64,000 nucleotides of DNA from Halohasta litorea (GTDB taxonomy: Archaea; Halobacteriota; Halobacteria; Halobacteriales; Haloferacaceae), in contig NZ_JANHDJ010000005.1 in assembly GCF_024494645.1 (NCBI RefSeq), positions 124,001 through 188,000 on the forward strand, in the 5' to 3' direction. The notes beneath the pieces are model-generated. The model ran no database searches and was not told the origin of the DNA. It saw only the letters and a program-made list of their open reading frames with translations. Of the stretch, positions 7,670-16,419 are shown piece by piece; the stretch's first letter is position 1, and each line of letters begins with the position of its first letter. Both the position numbers and the translations under genes were made by a program.

Positions 7670-8617
7670 TTACCGCAGCAAGAACTCACCGATCCACCGA
7701 ATCAGTTCCGTGAGCATCATCAGCCCGCCTTCGAGCCGAGAGAGCGATCGCCCGGTCCAGAGCAACAGCAGGACGCCACTGCTGAGCGCGAGCAGCCAGA
7801 GGGTGTCGTCGATCGCTGCCGGTGTGACATCCAAGGGGCGCAACAGGGCGGCGATCCCGAGTGCGCCCAGAATATTCAGGGCGTTGCTTCCGAGGACGTT
7901 GCCGAGTGAGACGCCGATCCGGCCGCGCCTGATGGCGATCAGCGAGACGGCCAACTCGGGTGTCGACGTTCCGGCCGCGACGACCGTCGCACCGATCGCC
8001 CACGACGGAACCCCGAAGAACAGCGCGAGATCCGATGCAGCTGTCACGAGCAAATGCCCGCCAGCGATAACGAGCACTAGCCCGCCGATGATGTGTGCGA
8101 TCTCACGCCACAACGGCGGGGACTCCGCCGCCGTCAGTTCCGACGGGACGTTCGTGGCATCACTGGACCGAGCGAGTACCAGCAGGTAGGCAAGCAGTCC
8201 TGCAAAAAGAACTCCTCCCTCGATCCGCGTGATCGTCAGGTCCGAAATGAATACCAGGGCGACGACAGTCGTCACGAACAAAACGGCCCCATCGCGCCGT
8301 ACGATGGCTCGGTCGACGGGAATCCGTTGAAAAAGCGCCACGACGCCGAGGACGACCGCGAGGTTGTAGATGTTCGACCCGACGATGTTGCCGACTGCGA
8401 TATCGCCGAGGCCAGCGAGTGCGGCATCGCTCGTCACGACGAATTCGGGCATTGACGTTCCGGCGGCGACGATCGTGAGGCCGATCACGAGTTCCGAAAG
8501 CCCGAGCCGACGGGCGATCTGTACGGCACCCTCGACGAGAGACCGCGAACCGTACCACAGCGACACCACGGCGAGTAGAACGGCGACGATATCGAGACTC
8601 ACCGCGAGTGCAGTCAT
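7670..8617 (-). CDS. Sodium/calcium exchanger family protein (CaCA)
   Basis: A 315-residue membrane protein with the inverted-repeat layout of the cation/calcium exchanger superfamily, YrbG-like. The first alpha-repeat has GTSMPE at residues 53-58 and GNIVGSN at 76-82. The second has GTSTPE at 216-221 and GNVLGSN at 239-245. These acidic and Asn/Ser residues form the ion path. About ten membrane helices are evident. The protein probably exports calcium in exchange for sodium or protons. Ion specificity cannot be told from sequence. Its stop codon abuts the helicase 3'-end remnant on the opposite strand. Confidence 0.9.
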   Translation of the reverse strand: MTALAVSLDIVAVLLAVVSLWYGSRSLVEGAVQIARRLGLSELVIGLTIVAAGTSMPEFVVTSDAALAGLGDIAVGNIVGSNIYNLAVVLGVVALFQRIPVDRAIVRRDGAVLFVTTVVALVFISDLTITRIEGGVLFAGLLAYLLVLARSSDATNVPSELTAAESPPLWREIAHIIGGLVLVIAGGHLLVTAASDLALFFGVPSWAIGATVVAAGTSTPELAVSLIAIRRGRIGVSLGNVLGSNALNILGALGIAALLRPLDVTPAAIDDTLWLLALSSGVLLLLWTGRSLSRLEGGLMMLTELIRWIGEFLLR

Positions 8618-8658
8618 TGGGAACCCATCGTTTGCGGTCGCAAAAAATCCACCAGCCG

Positions 8659-9561
8659 CTACTCGGGACCGCTCGGTGTTCCGGTGAGTGCTGGTAGTAC
8701 CACGAAGCCAATAAAGGGAACCGTGAACCCGACGAGATAGCCCGCCAGATGTCCCCAGACGTTAGTGCCGGATCGGACGAACAGCAGCGCGCCAGCGACG
8801 CCGAAGACGAACACCGTCGAACCGATCAGGAAGGCGAGCCGCACGTCCGGTTCGAGCTGCCGGTTGTATTGGCCGAGTCGCCGGGGGCGGTCATATCGCC
8901 ACAACAGGCCACCGATCGAGAGTCCACAGACAGCCAGGCCAGCCGCGAACAGCGGCCGCGTGGGGAAATACCACACCGAAGGGACCGCAAAGACGACCGC
9001 AAGCGAACACAGGAACGGAACCGCCGCCCACACGGTGTCGACTTCGCCGTTGGTCACCTCGCTGGCCGCCGCCGCCAGCGCGATCGGCAGGAACCCCAGA
9101 AAGGCCGCGACGATCCCTGAAAAACCGACCGACGGCTGGTCGGTGACGACGCCCAGCGTCTGGAGCGTTAGCCACGCAATAACGAAGGGACCGACCAGGA
9201 GGTAGACCGCCGCCGAGAGCCTGAACTCGCGATGCCAATCGGCGATCGATACCAGGGGGTAGATGCCGAACAGGGTGACCCAGAAGTTGAGCACGTTATC
9301 GAAGAGGTGGCGACTGCTGGCGTGCATGTAGTTGGCCGTGAAGGCCGTCGACAGCGTGCGGGGGCTCTCGAACAGCGAATCGGCCCCGAGACTGAATCCG
9401 AATCCAATCGACGGCGACAGCAGCCACACCGATACAAGTACTCCTGGAAGCAGCCCCAACACCAGCCACTGCTCGACGGGCCCAGCGGCTGTCGTCCGTC
9501 GCCACCAGTCGACGACGGTTGCGGGCAGCGACCCGAGTTCGCGGAGCCACCGAGATGCCAC
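8659..9561 (-). CDS. Rhomboid-like intramembrane serine protease
   Basis: A 300-residue multi-helix membrane protein with the rhomboid catalytic signature. HASSRHLFDN places His80, His85 and Asn89 at the end of an early helix. GFSG at 146-149 carries the presumed nucleophile Ser148. NVWGHLAG carries the presumed catalytic His271. All key residues are present, so it is probably active in cleaving membrane helices. The substrate is unknown. The gene stands 41 bp from the exchanger gene on the same strand and may be cotranscribed with it. Confidence 0.82.
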   Translation of the reverse strand: MASRWLRELGSLPATVVDWWRRTTAAGPVEQWLVLGLLPGVLVSVWLLSPSIGFGFSLGADSLFESPRTLSTAFTANYMHASSRHLFDNVLNFWVTLFGIYPLVSIADWHREFRLSAAVYLLVGPFVIAWLTLQTLGVVTDQPSVGFSGIVAAFLGFLPIALAAAASEVTNGEVDTVWAAVPFLCSLAVVFAVPSVWYFPTRPLFAAGLAVCGLSIGGLLWRYDRPRRLGQYNRQLEPDVRLAFLIGSTVFVFGVAGALLFVRSGTNVWGHLAGYLVGFTVPFIGFVVLPALTGTPSGPE

Positions 9562-9605
9562 AGTAGGTCAGCGTATGAAGGTCAGTGGTTTACCAGTGGC
9601 GGGTG

Positions 9606-10007
9606 TTACTCCCAGCTTTCGAGCAGCTCGGTGATCGTGGCGACAAGCGAGTCGAAATCCTTCAGCTTCAGGCCGTCGGTGGTGACGAAGACGCCGCTAT
9701 CGCCGACGCCGACCCGGACCAGAAACCCGTTTTCGAAGTTCCGGATCGTGTACTCGTAGTTGCCCAGCTCGGAGCCAGCGTAGGCGTCGGTCGTCGTCTT
9801 GTAGTCGTGCCACTCGTGGCCGATAAACGACATCAGGTCGGCGTCCTGTTCGAGATCGCCGCGGAGATACACCTGCATATAGTTGGTCGCATCGAAGTAG
9901 GTGACCGACCGACAGCTGTCGCCGACAGCGCTCCGGCAGGCGGTTTTGAGTTGGTCGGCGCGTGCATCAGTCAGCGGCTGCTCGCTCATCGGTTCTTCAT
10001 CGCTCAT
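9606..10007 (-). CDS. Conserved haloarchaeal protein of unknown function
   Basis: A soluble, acidic 133-residue protein with no signal peptide or membrane segment. The sequence reads as an alpha/beta fold: an N-terminal helix (LTDARADQLKTACRSAV), then strands with conserved aromatic residues (YFDATNYMQVYLRGDLEQD and YEYTIRNFENGFLVRVG). It resembles short uncharacterised haloarchaeal families, and I do not recognise a function. An alternative ATG at 9989 would shorten it by six residues. It lies between the rhomboid and Cdc48 genes on the same strand. Confidence 0.7.
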   Translation of the reverse strand: MSDEEPMSEQPLTDARADQLKTACRSAVGDSCRSVTYFDATNYMQVYLRGDLEQDADLMSFIGHEWHDYKTTTDAYAGSELGNYEYTIRNFENGFLVRVGVGDSGVFVTTDGLKLKDFDSLVATITELLESWE

Positions 10008-10064
10008 GATTCACCCGTACGGAGTGTGACGATTTGAATCCATGGGTCGGCTCAACTGCCGCCG

Positions 10065-12251
10065 TTACCGACTGGCGGCGATCGACTGGAGGGCCGTCTC
10101 GAACTGCTCGTTGGTGATCTCCAACTCATCGACGTGGTCGTTGGCCGTCTCGCCCTCGTAGCGTCCGGCGACCTCCATGATCGCCGCCAGCGCGGCCTCC
10201 CGGCAGATGGAGGTGAGTTCGGCCCCCGAGAACCCCTCGCTCTCGTCGGCGATCGAATCGAGGTCGACGTCGTCGGCCAGGGGCTTGTTGCGAGTGTGAA
10301 CGTCGAGGATCGCCCGCCGGGCTTCCCGATCAGGTTCGGGGACCTCGATGTGGCGTTCGAGCCGCCCGGCCCGGAGCAGCGCGTCGTCGAGACTGTCCCG
10401 TCGGTTGGTCGCTGCCAGCACCACGAGGTTTGGGTTGTCGCTGAGCCGATCGAGTTCGGTCAACAACTGGGAGACCACGCGGTCGCCGACGCCGGAGTCG
10501 CTGCCGAGACTGTCGCGGTCGCCCGCGATGGCGTCGATCTCGTCGAAAAAGACGATCGCCGGAGCCGACTGTCGGGCACGTTCGAAGACCTCTCGGACCG
10601 CCTTTTCGGACTCACCAACGTAGCGGTCCAACAGCTCCGGCCCCTGGACCTGAATGAAGTTGACCTCGCTTTCCCCGGCGATCGCCCGTGCGAGAAGCGT
10701 CTTCCCGGTGCCGGGCGGCCCGTGAAGCAGGACACCAGCCGCCGGGGCCGTGTCGGCCGCATCGAACAGCGGGCCGTACATCAGCGGCCAGGTCACCGCC
10801 TGTTCGAGCTGTGTTTTCGCCTCGTCGAGCCCGCCCACGTCGTCGAAATCAGTCGTCGGCGTCTCGGCGACGTACTCCCGCATCGCGCTGGGCTCGACGG
10901 CGGCCATCGCGCTCTCGAAGTCGGCCCGCGAGATGGTAATATTCCCCAGCGGCTCGCCAGCCCGTCTGGTCCGGCGGAGCGCGGTCATCGCGGCCTCCTT
11001 GGTCAACGATTCGAGATCCGCCCCGACGAACCCATGGGTTCGGGCGGCGAGTTTGTCGACGTCCACATCGTCGGCCAGCGGCATCCGCCGCGTGTGGACA
11101 TCCAGGACCTCCCTGCGACCGGCTTCGCCAGGGACGCCGATCTCGATTTCTCGATCGAAGCGGCCGCCACGCCGCAGCGCGGGATCAAGGGAGTCGACGC
11201 GGTTTGTCGCGCCGATGACGATCACGTCGCCCCGGGCGTTGAGCCCGTCCATCAGGCTCAGGAGTTGGCCGACGACCCGACTCTCGACATCGCCGCCGTC
11301 GTTGCGTTTGCCCGCGATAGAGTCGATCTCGTCGAAAAAGACGATCGCGGGGGCGTTGTCGGCGGCCTCCTGGAACTTCTCCCGGAGTTTTTCTTCCGAC
11401 TCGCCCTTGTACTTCGACATGATCTCGGGGCCCGAGACGGTGAGGAACGTGGCGTCGACCTCGTTGGCGACGGCCTTGGCGATCAGGGTCTTGCCGGTGC
11501 CGGGCGGGCCATGCAGGAGGACCCCTTTCGGCGGTTCGACGCCGAGCCGCGTGAAGATGCCGGGGTTCGACAGCGGGAGTTCGATCATCTCCCGGACGAG
11601 TTCGAGCTCGTCGTCGAGGCCGCCGATATCCTCGTAGGTAACGCCGGTCGGTGATTGGGCCTCGCTGTCGGTCTCCGCAGATATCCCATCGATGGCTTCG
11701 TCGATCGACTCCGGCGGTTTGCTCGTCGGATTCGACTGTGATTGCTTGACGGGGTCGACGGTAACACGCGTCGAGTCGGTGACCCGCACCGTTCCCTCGG
11801 GGTCGGTCGAGGCGACGGTGAACCGGGTTCCGGCGAGGCGTTCGATGCGGACGCCTTCGCCCTCGCGGATCGGTCGGTCCCGAATATCGCGTTCGACGGC
11901 GGTTTCGATGGTTTCGTGTGAGATGTCGGCCGCGGCCAACTCCGTCGGCGGGGTGAGTCGGACACGGCGGGCATCCGACACCGGCTCCTTTTTGACTCGG
12001 ACGGTCTCGCCGACTTTGACACTCGCGTTGGTGCGTGTGTCGGCGTCGATGAGGACTGCGCCCTCGGTCACGTTGTGGCCGCCGGGCCACACCTTGGCGA
12101 CCGTCGAGGCCGCGCCCTCGATGACGACCGTATCGCCACTCAGCACGCCGAGTTCGCGCATCGCTCGGTCGGGGAGCCGGGCGATCCCGCGTCCGGCATC
12201 CCGCTTTTCGGCACTGCGAACGGTGAGTTCGACTCCCGCATCCTCGCTCAT
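10065..12251 (-). CDS. cdc48: Cdc48/VAT-type double AAA+ ATPase
   Basis: The 728-residue protein has the VAT/Cdc48 layout. The N domain (about residues 1-185) holds the double-psi barrel, with RGIARLPDRAMRELG. The D1 AAA domain has Walker A GPPGTGKT at 248-255 and Walker B FFDEID at 305-310. The D2 AAA domain has Walker A at 511-518 and Walker B at 568-573. Arginine-finger regions follow each Walker B. It unfolds proteins and can feed the proteasome, whose alpha subunit gene lies at 31628-32371. The C-terminus ends QSIAASR, without an obvious HbYX proteasome-docking motif. Residues 186-202 form an acidic linker between the N and D1 domains. Confidence 0.95.
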   Translation of the reverse strand: MSEDAGVELTVRSAEKRDAGRGIARLPDRAMRELGVLSGDTVVIEGAASTVAKVWPGGHNVTEGAVLIDADTRTNASVKVGETVRVKKEPVSDARRVRLTPPTELAAADISHETIETAVERDIRDRPIREGEGVRIERLAGTRFTVASTDPEGTVRVTDSTRVTVDPVKQSQSNPTSKPPESIDEAIDGISAETDSEAQSPTGVTYEDIGGLDDELELVREMIELPLSNPGIFTRLGVEPPKGVLLHGPPGTGKTLIAKAVANEVDATFLTVSGPEIMSKYKGESEEKLREKFQEAADNAPAIVFFDEIDSIAGKRNDGGDVESRVVGQLLSLMDGLNARGDVIVIGATNRVDSLDPALRRGGRFDREIEIGVPGEAGRREVLDVHTRRMPLADDVDVDKLAARTHGFVGADLESLTKEAAMTALRRTRRAGEPLGNITISRADFESAMAAVEPSAMREYVAETPTTDFDDVGGLDEAKTQLEQAVTWPLMYGPLFDAADTAPAAGVLLHGPPGTGKTLLARAIAGESEVNFIQVQGPELLDRYVGESEKAVREVFERARQSAPAIVFFDEIDAIAGDRDSLGSDSGVGDRVVSQLLTELDRLSDNPNLVVLAATNRRDSLDDALLRAGRLERHIEVPEPDREARRAILDVHTRNKPLADDVDLDSIADESEGFSGAELTSICREAALAAIMEVAGRYEGETANDHVDELEITNEQFETALQSIAASR

Positions 12252-12302
12252 AGGGTCCCTTCGACCGCTGGCGGTTTATGATACACGGAGCCTGAAAACC
12301 GC

Positions 12303-12578
12303 TCAGCAGTGTTCGTCCAGGAGCCGCTCGGCGTGGGCTTTCGAGGTCGCCCGCTCCCACCGCACCTGTGTCGGCTCGCCAGCACCCTCGGTCGATGTCG
12401 GCTCGAATCCCGCTGGCTCGCCGTAGGCCAGCGCCTCCTTGAGTTCGTCCCGCAGGACGCCGATCCCGAACCCGAGGCTGGTGCCGTCGCTGTCGCCCAA
12501 CTCGTAGAGGCCGTAGGCGTCGGGAGCCCGACCCACCGTCGACCGTTCGAGGGGTCGCCACTGTTTTCTGAGACTCAT
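12303..12578 (-). CDS. Small conserved haloarchaeal protein (DUF7508-like)
   Basis: A 91-residue protein opening MSLRKQWRPLERSTVGRAPD, followed by AYGLYELGD. This N-terminus resembles a recurring haloarchaeal small-protein family (DUF7508-like, from memory). The YGLYELGD segment recalls the first strand of GIY-YIG-like folds, but the catalytic residues of that nuclease are not evident, so I infer no nuclease activity. It lies 51 bp downstream of the cdc48 start, on the same strand and therefore upstream of cdc48 in transcription order. Confidence 0.72.
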   Translation of the reverse strand: MSLRKQWRPLERSTVGRAPDAYGLYELGDSDGTSLGFGIGVLRDELKEALAYGEPAGFEPTSTEGAGEPTQVRWERATSKAHAERLLDEHC

Positions 12579-12606
12579 TGATGATTTGTTTATAAGTAGA
12601 CTGTGG

Positions 12607-13047
12607 CTAATCGAGTCTCGATTCGTCGACGAACTCGTAGCTGGCTTCGCCCCAGTCGTCCTCGACGAAGACGAACACGCGGCCGCGGGCCTCCTCGGGG
12701 TCGGCCTCGACGGTCGTCCGGAGCCCGTCGGTCCTGGAGACGGTCACGCCGGGGAAGACGTCCTCGCGGTCACCCTCCTCCAGGAGGATGCGGCCGACGC
12801 CGGTGTCTTCGAGGATCTCGTCGGCGGTCTTGAGGTCGTTGACGTACAGCAGGACGCCCTCAGTTTCGGTCGGGTCGGTGACGAGGACGTGGGTCTCCTT
12901 GCCGGGTGCGGTTTTGAGCGAGCCGCTGACCTTCTGCGGGACGCCGCGGTAGATCGTCGTTCGGTCGTCGGCGTAGGTGACGACGACACCCTCCTCTCGG
13001 AGTTCGACGCCGAGTGTTCGCGGGGGAACGTCGTTGTGAACAGCCAT
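12607..13047 (-). CDS. DUF5796 family haloarchaeal protein
   Basis: A 146-residue soluble acidic beta-rich protein. It begins MAVHNDVPPRTLGVELREEG and has an internal VLLYVNDLKTADEILED segment. This is the conserved single-copy haloarchaeal family catalogued as DUF5796, whose function is unknown. The gene is divergent from the lipoprotein gene at 13146. About 98 bp separate the two starts, and each has a TATA-like element at leaderless distance. Confidence 0.78.
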   Translation of the reverse strand: MAVHNDVPPRTLGVELREEGVVVTYADDRTTIYRGVPQKVSGSLKTAPGKETHVLVTDPTETEGVLLYVNDLKTADEILEDTGVGRILLEEGDREDVFPGVTVSRTDGLRTTVEADPEEARGRVFVFVEDDWGEASYEFVDESRLD

Positions 13048-13115
13048 ACCCGGATTACGTGTGAGACCGGAAAAACCCCGCCGTTCGAGCGGTCACTACC
13101 TCCCCGAACGTGGGG

Positions 13116-13123
13116 TTTATTAT
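13116..13123 (+). promoter_or_regulatory. TATA-like box of the lipoprotein gene
   Basis: TTTATTAT is centred 27 nt before the ATG at 13146, typical of a leaderless start. It supports that ATG over an in-frame ATG at 13110, which lies upstream of the box. Confidence 0.45.
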
Positions 13124-13145
13124 CCACGAACAACCAATCAGGATT

Positions 13146-14345
13146 ATGCAACCAACACGCCGTCGGTGCCTTGCGGTCGCCGGTGTTGGTATCGGCGTTG
13201 GGGTTGCAGGCTGTCTTTCATCGGGATCGAACATCACCTATCCGGAGCAGGCAGGTGGGTCGGACGGGTCCGAAAACTCGGGTGAGGGCGAGAGCCCCGG
13301 GGAGTCAGAAGAGCCATCCGGGGAACCGATCAATACGCGGCTCGCCGACGAGACAATGCGGGTGTACGACGAGCTCCGGTGGTTCGAGACCGAGTACGAT
13401 GACACGATGCAGGAATATCGGAGTCGGCTTCGGGACGTCTACACCGAGATAGAATCGTTACTGGAGACGATCGCCGACGAGGGACGGCTCGACGCACAGC
13501 CGCTCGAAGACGCCGAAACATTCGCGGCCGATGTGGCGAGTACGGTCACCGAGATTCCCGAACCACAGTTCCGGAACCATATTGATTTCGCGGCCGTCAA
13601 CGACGATAGGTTTCCCGAGGCCAAACGGTTCAGAGACCGCGAGGACTGGGACCGGGTCGAGGAGGAACTCGAATACGTCGCACGGATCTACGGCAACGCC
13701 TCGACAGTCAAAGCGACCGAAGAGCGCTACTCGCCCAATCCGATCGACAACCGACACTACGGCTGGCTCGGCGGGGACGAAGCCGGAACGATGTTCGAGA
13801 TCCGACACCTGAGCGACGACCCCGACCGACACGAGGATGCCGATCAGCGGCTTCCTGGACACGGTGTCTACGCCGTCTCGGATTCGAGCCGCGAGATCGA
13901 GTATCTCGATCGACCGATGGGTGGGAGACGGTACGACGTGCTGTCGTCGATGGACGACCGGTTCGCTCCGTTTGCAGAGCCGACCGACCGGCGCTATCGG
14001 CTCTACGTTCGGATTCACGATGTGGCCACCAGTGGCAGCATCGATCCAACCGAAACCGATCCGATACCGGTCTACGGCCAGCAGTACGAGGACCTCAGGG
14101 CCGCCGAAGCGGCTTTCGAGGCAGTCGTTGCCGACGAGACGTTCGACCTCGAAATCGAATCCGAAGTCCAGTGGGGCGACGAGTCCTGGAACCAGGTACT
14201 CTACACCAACGACGGACAACGGTTCTACAGCTACTTCTGTAGAGCAGATTCGTATCTGTTCGCGGTCGACCCTCTGCGGACACCATGGGAAGAACGTGAC
14301 GACGAACGGACCGAACTCCTCGACGGCACGTGGCTCAATCCATAA
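13146..14345 (+). CDS. Tat-exported lipoprotein of unknown function
   Basis: The 399-residue protein starts MQPTRRRCLAVAG, a twin-arginine signal. A lipobox GVAGC puts the lipidated cysteine at residue 23. A short Gly/Ser/Glu-rich linker follows (about residues 30-60), then a helical region (about 65-190) and a mixed alpha/beta C-terminal half. It is expected to sit on the outer face of the membrane, tethered by lipid. I recognise no enzymatic motif. The start is supported by both the Tat signal and the TATA-like box 27 nt upstream. The small membrane protein 15 bp downstream is probably cotranscribed. Confidence 0.82.
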   Translation: MQPTRRRCLAVAGVGIGVGVAGCLSSGSNITYPEQAGGSDGSENSGEGESPGESEEPSGEPINTRLADETMRVYDELRWFETEYDDTMQEYRSRLRDVYTEIESLLETIADEGRLDAQPLEDAETFAADVASTVTEIPEPQFRNHIDFAAVNDDRFPEAKRFRDREDWDRVEEELEYVARIYGNASTVKATEERYSPNPIDNRHYGWLGGDEAGTMFEIRHLSDDPDRHEDADQRLPGHGVYAVSDSSREIEYLDRPMGGRRYDVLSSMDDRFAPFAEPTDRRYRLYVRIHDVATSGSIDPTETDPIPVYGQQYEDLRAAEAAFEAVVADETFDLEIESEVQWGDESWNQVLYTNDGQRFYSYFCRADSYLFAVDPLRTPWEERDDERTELLDGTWLNP

Positions 14346-14360
14346 CACTCGACAACAACT

Positions 14361-14825
14361 ATGAAAAAGACACTGCAAGCAGTTGGGTTTATAACGCTAA
14401 TTTTCACGCTTTTCGGCATCGCCCTCGGAGTGTTGGCCTTTATTTCCGGCTCGTGGGCACAGTCACAACTCATTACCAGCGCTAGCGGTGCGACCGACTT
14501 CGGTCCCGTCTTTATCGGTATCGCCTACCTCCAGACAGCCGTTATCATCTTTTTCCTCGGACCGGTCATCGCGGCAGTTGCCGGTGGACTACTCGGCTCC
14601 GTGTTTTCGAGTCCGAAAACCGCACTCATAACGGGTGGGGTCGGTAGCCTCTTCGGGTTTTATCTCATGAGTATCATCGCGATCGGCGTGCTCGTCCTCT
14701 CGAAAGGATCGGGAGCCCAGCAAGCGTTTTCGTTCGGCCAGGCGTTGTTCCCGCTCGCCGTAACCGGTATTCCGACCGCGATTATTGGGAGCTTGATTTC
14801 GGCAATAAGTGCGGCGGTAAACTGA
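14361..14825 (+). CDS. Small four-helix membrane protein
   Basis: A 154-residue hydrophobic protein with four predicted membrane helices, approximately residues 8-30, 50-75, 85-112 and 125-150. The residues between helices are Gly- and Ser-rich, as in small haloarchaeal integral membrane proteins. There is no recognisable active site. It follows the lipoprotein gene by 15 bp, so the two may form an operon and perhaps a complex at the membrane. That link is inferred from position only. Confidence 0.72.
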   Translation: MKKTLQAVGFITLIFTLFGIALGVLAFISGSWAQSQLITSASGATDFGPVFIGIAYLQTAVIIFFLGPVIAAVAGGLLGSVFSSPKTALITGGVGSLFGFYLMSIIAIGVLVLSKGSGAQQAFSFGQALFPLAVTGIPTAIIGSLISAISAAVN

Positions 14826-14860
14826 ACGATCCGGCCGAGTGCAGTCCGAACCGTCACCTC

Positions 14861-14866
14861 TTTTAT
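14861..14866 (+). promoter_or_regulatory. TATA-like box of aroK
   Basis: TTTTAT is centred about 26 nt before the aroK ATG at 14889, consistent with a leaderless aroK-chorismate mutase transcript. Confidence 0.5.
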
Positions 14867-14888
14867 CACGCCTCACACCGGTTGGCGT

Positions 14889-15800
14889 ATGAAGGGAGTC
14901 GCCTCGGCACCGGGTGCCGGAACCGTTCTCAACGCGCTGGCAACACACACTGGCGCGGCCTTCGGTATTGATGTCGATACCACCGCCACCGTCGATCTCG
15001 ACGCGTCCGTCGAGTCGGTCACCGGTGAGATCGCTGCGGCCCCCGACGGCGACACCCGACTGATCGAACGCTGTGTCGAGCTCGTCACCGAACGATTCGG
15101 CAACGGCGAAGGTGGCACCGTCCACACCGACAGCGAGGTGCCGATGGCCGCCGGGCTCAAGAGTTCGAGCGCGGCCGCCAACGCGACGGTTCTCGCGGCC
15201 CTCGACGCGCTCGGCGTATCAGTCGTCGACCCAACTGGCGAAGGCGAACTCGACGGAGAGGCCGCAGTCGGCGCAAGCGACGAGATCACCTATCTGGACG
15301 CCTGTCGGCTGGGTGTCGAGGCCGCCCGCGACGTGGGCGTGACGATCACCGGCGCGTTCGACGACGCCGCCGCCAGCATGGTCGGCGGTGTCGTGGTCAC
15401 TGATAACGACACCGACGAGCTACTGGCCCGCGAGACCCGCGAGTGGGACGTACTGGTCTGGACGCCGCCGGAGCGAGCCTACAGCGCGGATGCGGATGTC
15501 GACCGCTGTGGCAACATCACCGAGATGGCCGAGTTGGTCGAAGAGTTGGCCCTCGATGGCCGCTACGGGAAGGCGATGACCGTGAACGGACTCGCCTACT
15601 CGGCAGCACTCGACTTTGCGACCGATCCGGCCGTCGAAGCCATGCCCCACGCCGAGGGCGTCTCGCTGTCGGGCACCGGTCCCAGTGTCGTGGCGGTCGG
15701 CGATGGCGAGTCGCTGGCAGCAGTCCGCGAGCAATGGGCTGCCCGCGATGGGAGCCTTCTTGAGACGACAACCCGAACCGAGGGAGCACGAATCCAATGA
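14889..15800 (+). CDS. aroK: Shikimate kinase, archaeal GHMP type
   Basis: This 303-residue GHMP-superfamily kinase phosphorylates shikimate in aromatic amino-acid synthesis. It is the archaeal type, unrelated to the bacterial P-loop AroK. The ATP-binding motif is MAAGLKSSSAAANA at about residues 86-99. The N-terminal MKGVASAPGAGTVLNALATH and the C-terminal GVSLSGTGPSVVAVG motifs also match the family. The stop overlaps the start of the chorismate mutase gene by 4 bp, so the two pathway enzymes are translationally coupled. Confidence 0.93.
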   Translation: MKGVASAPGAGTVLNALATHTGAAFGIDVDTTATVDLDASVESVTGEIAAAPDGDTRLIERCVELVTERFGNGEGGTVHTDSEVPMAAGLKSSSAAANATVLAALDALGVSVVDPTGEGELDGEAAVGASDEITYLDACRLGVEAARDVGVTITGAFDDAAASMVGGVVVTDNDTDELLARETREWDVLVWTPPERAYSADADVDRCGNITEMAELVEELALDGRYGKAMTVNGLAYSAALDFATDPAVEAMPHAEGVSLSGTGPSVVAVGDGESLAAVREQWAARDGSLLETTTRTEGARIQ

Positions 15801-16084
15801 GCACGAACCCCGAAGAAAAGAGCCTAGACGAACTGCGCACCGAAATCGAAGATATCGACCGTGAGCTGGTCGAACTGATCGCTCGGCGAACCTACGTCGC
15901 CGACACGATCGCGGAGGTCAAAGCCGAGCAGGACCTCCCGACGACCGATGAGGGCCAAGAGGAGAAAGTCATGGAGCGTGCCGGGGCGAACGCCGACAAG
16001 TTCGACGTCGACTCGAATCTGGTCAAAGCGGTGTTCCGACTCCTAATCGAGTTGAACAAGGTCGAACAGCGGCAGAACCGATAA
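15797..16084 (+). CDS. Chorismate mutase, AroQ class
   Basis: A 95-residue all-helical protein that converts chorismate to prephenate. The first helix has the AroQ pattern LDELRTEIEDIDRELVELIA followed by R-R, and KAEQDLPTTD and the third helix follow. The length is right for a monofunctional archaeal chorismate mutase. It overlaps aroK by 4 bp. The pairing of aroK with this gene makes the aromatic pathway assignment secure. Confidence 0.92.
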   Translation: MSTNPEEKSLDELRTEIEDIDRELVELIARRTYVADTIAEVKAEQDLPTTDEGQEEKVMERAGANADKFDVDSNLVKAVFRLLIELNKVEQRQNR

Positions 16085-16141
16085 CCCGCCGCCAACGCGT
16101 CGACAAACCGGACGATCCGATTTTAAAAGTATACTGCGTGT

Positions 16142-16393
16142 GTGGTCGTCACATGGCGACTGATCGTTATTCTAACGGCTTTCGTGCTTGCGGTTGTCGG
16201 ACTCGTTCCCGCTCGCATGGACAGTCTGGCGGAGCTGATCGATGCGATCCTGTTGCCGCTCATCTTCGTCGGACTCGGACTGCTTCTGTTCGGCATCGGT
16301 CGACACCTCCATCTCCTGGATCTGAATCTGGTTCGACAGCTCGGCATGAACCCGGATGATTCGGATGAGTCAGCCCAGGGAGATTCCGAGTAA
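16142..16393 (+). CDS. Small two-helix membrane protein
   Basis: An 83-residue protein with two hydrophobic segments (about residues 5-23 and 33-52) and a charged C-terminal tail ending DDSDESAQGDSE. The first in-frame start is GTG at 16142. There is an A/T-rich TTTTAAAAGTATA element at about 16121-16133. It is closer to that GTG than the usual 25 bp, so the exact start is uncertain. A frame offset at 16153 would encode a charged, less plausible protein. I know no function for it. Confidence 0.6.
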   Translation: MVVTWRLIVILTAFVLAVVGLVPARMDSLAELIDAILLPLIFVGLGLLLFGIGRHLHLLDLNLVRQLGMNPDDSDESAQGDSE

Positions 16394-16419
16394 TCGAGCG
16401 GTCGACTGTCGCAGCGAGC

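Noticed and set aside
10134-12561. Several long antisense and alternate frames across cdc48
   Set aside because: They overlap a fully conserved AAA+ protein and read as Arg/Pro-rich or shadow sequence without motifs.
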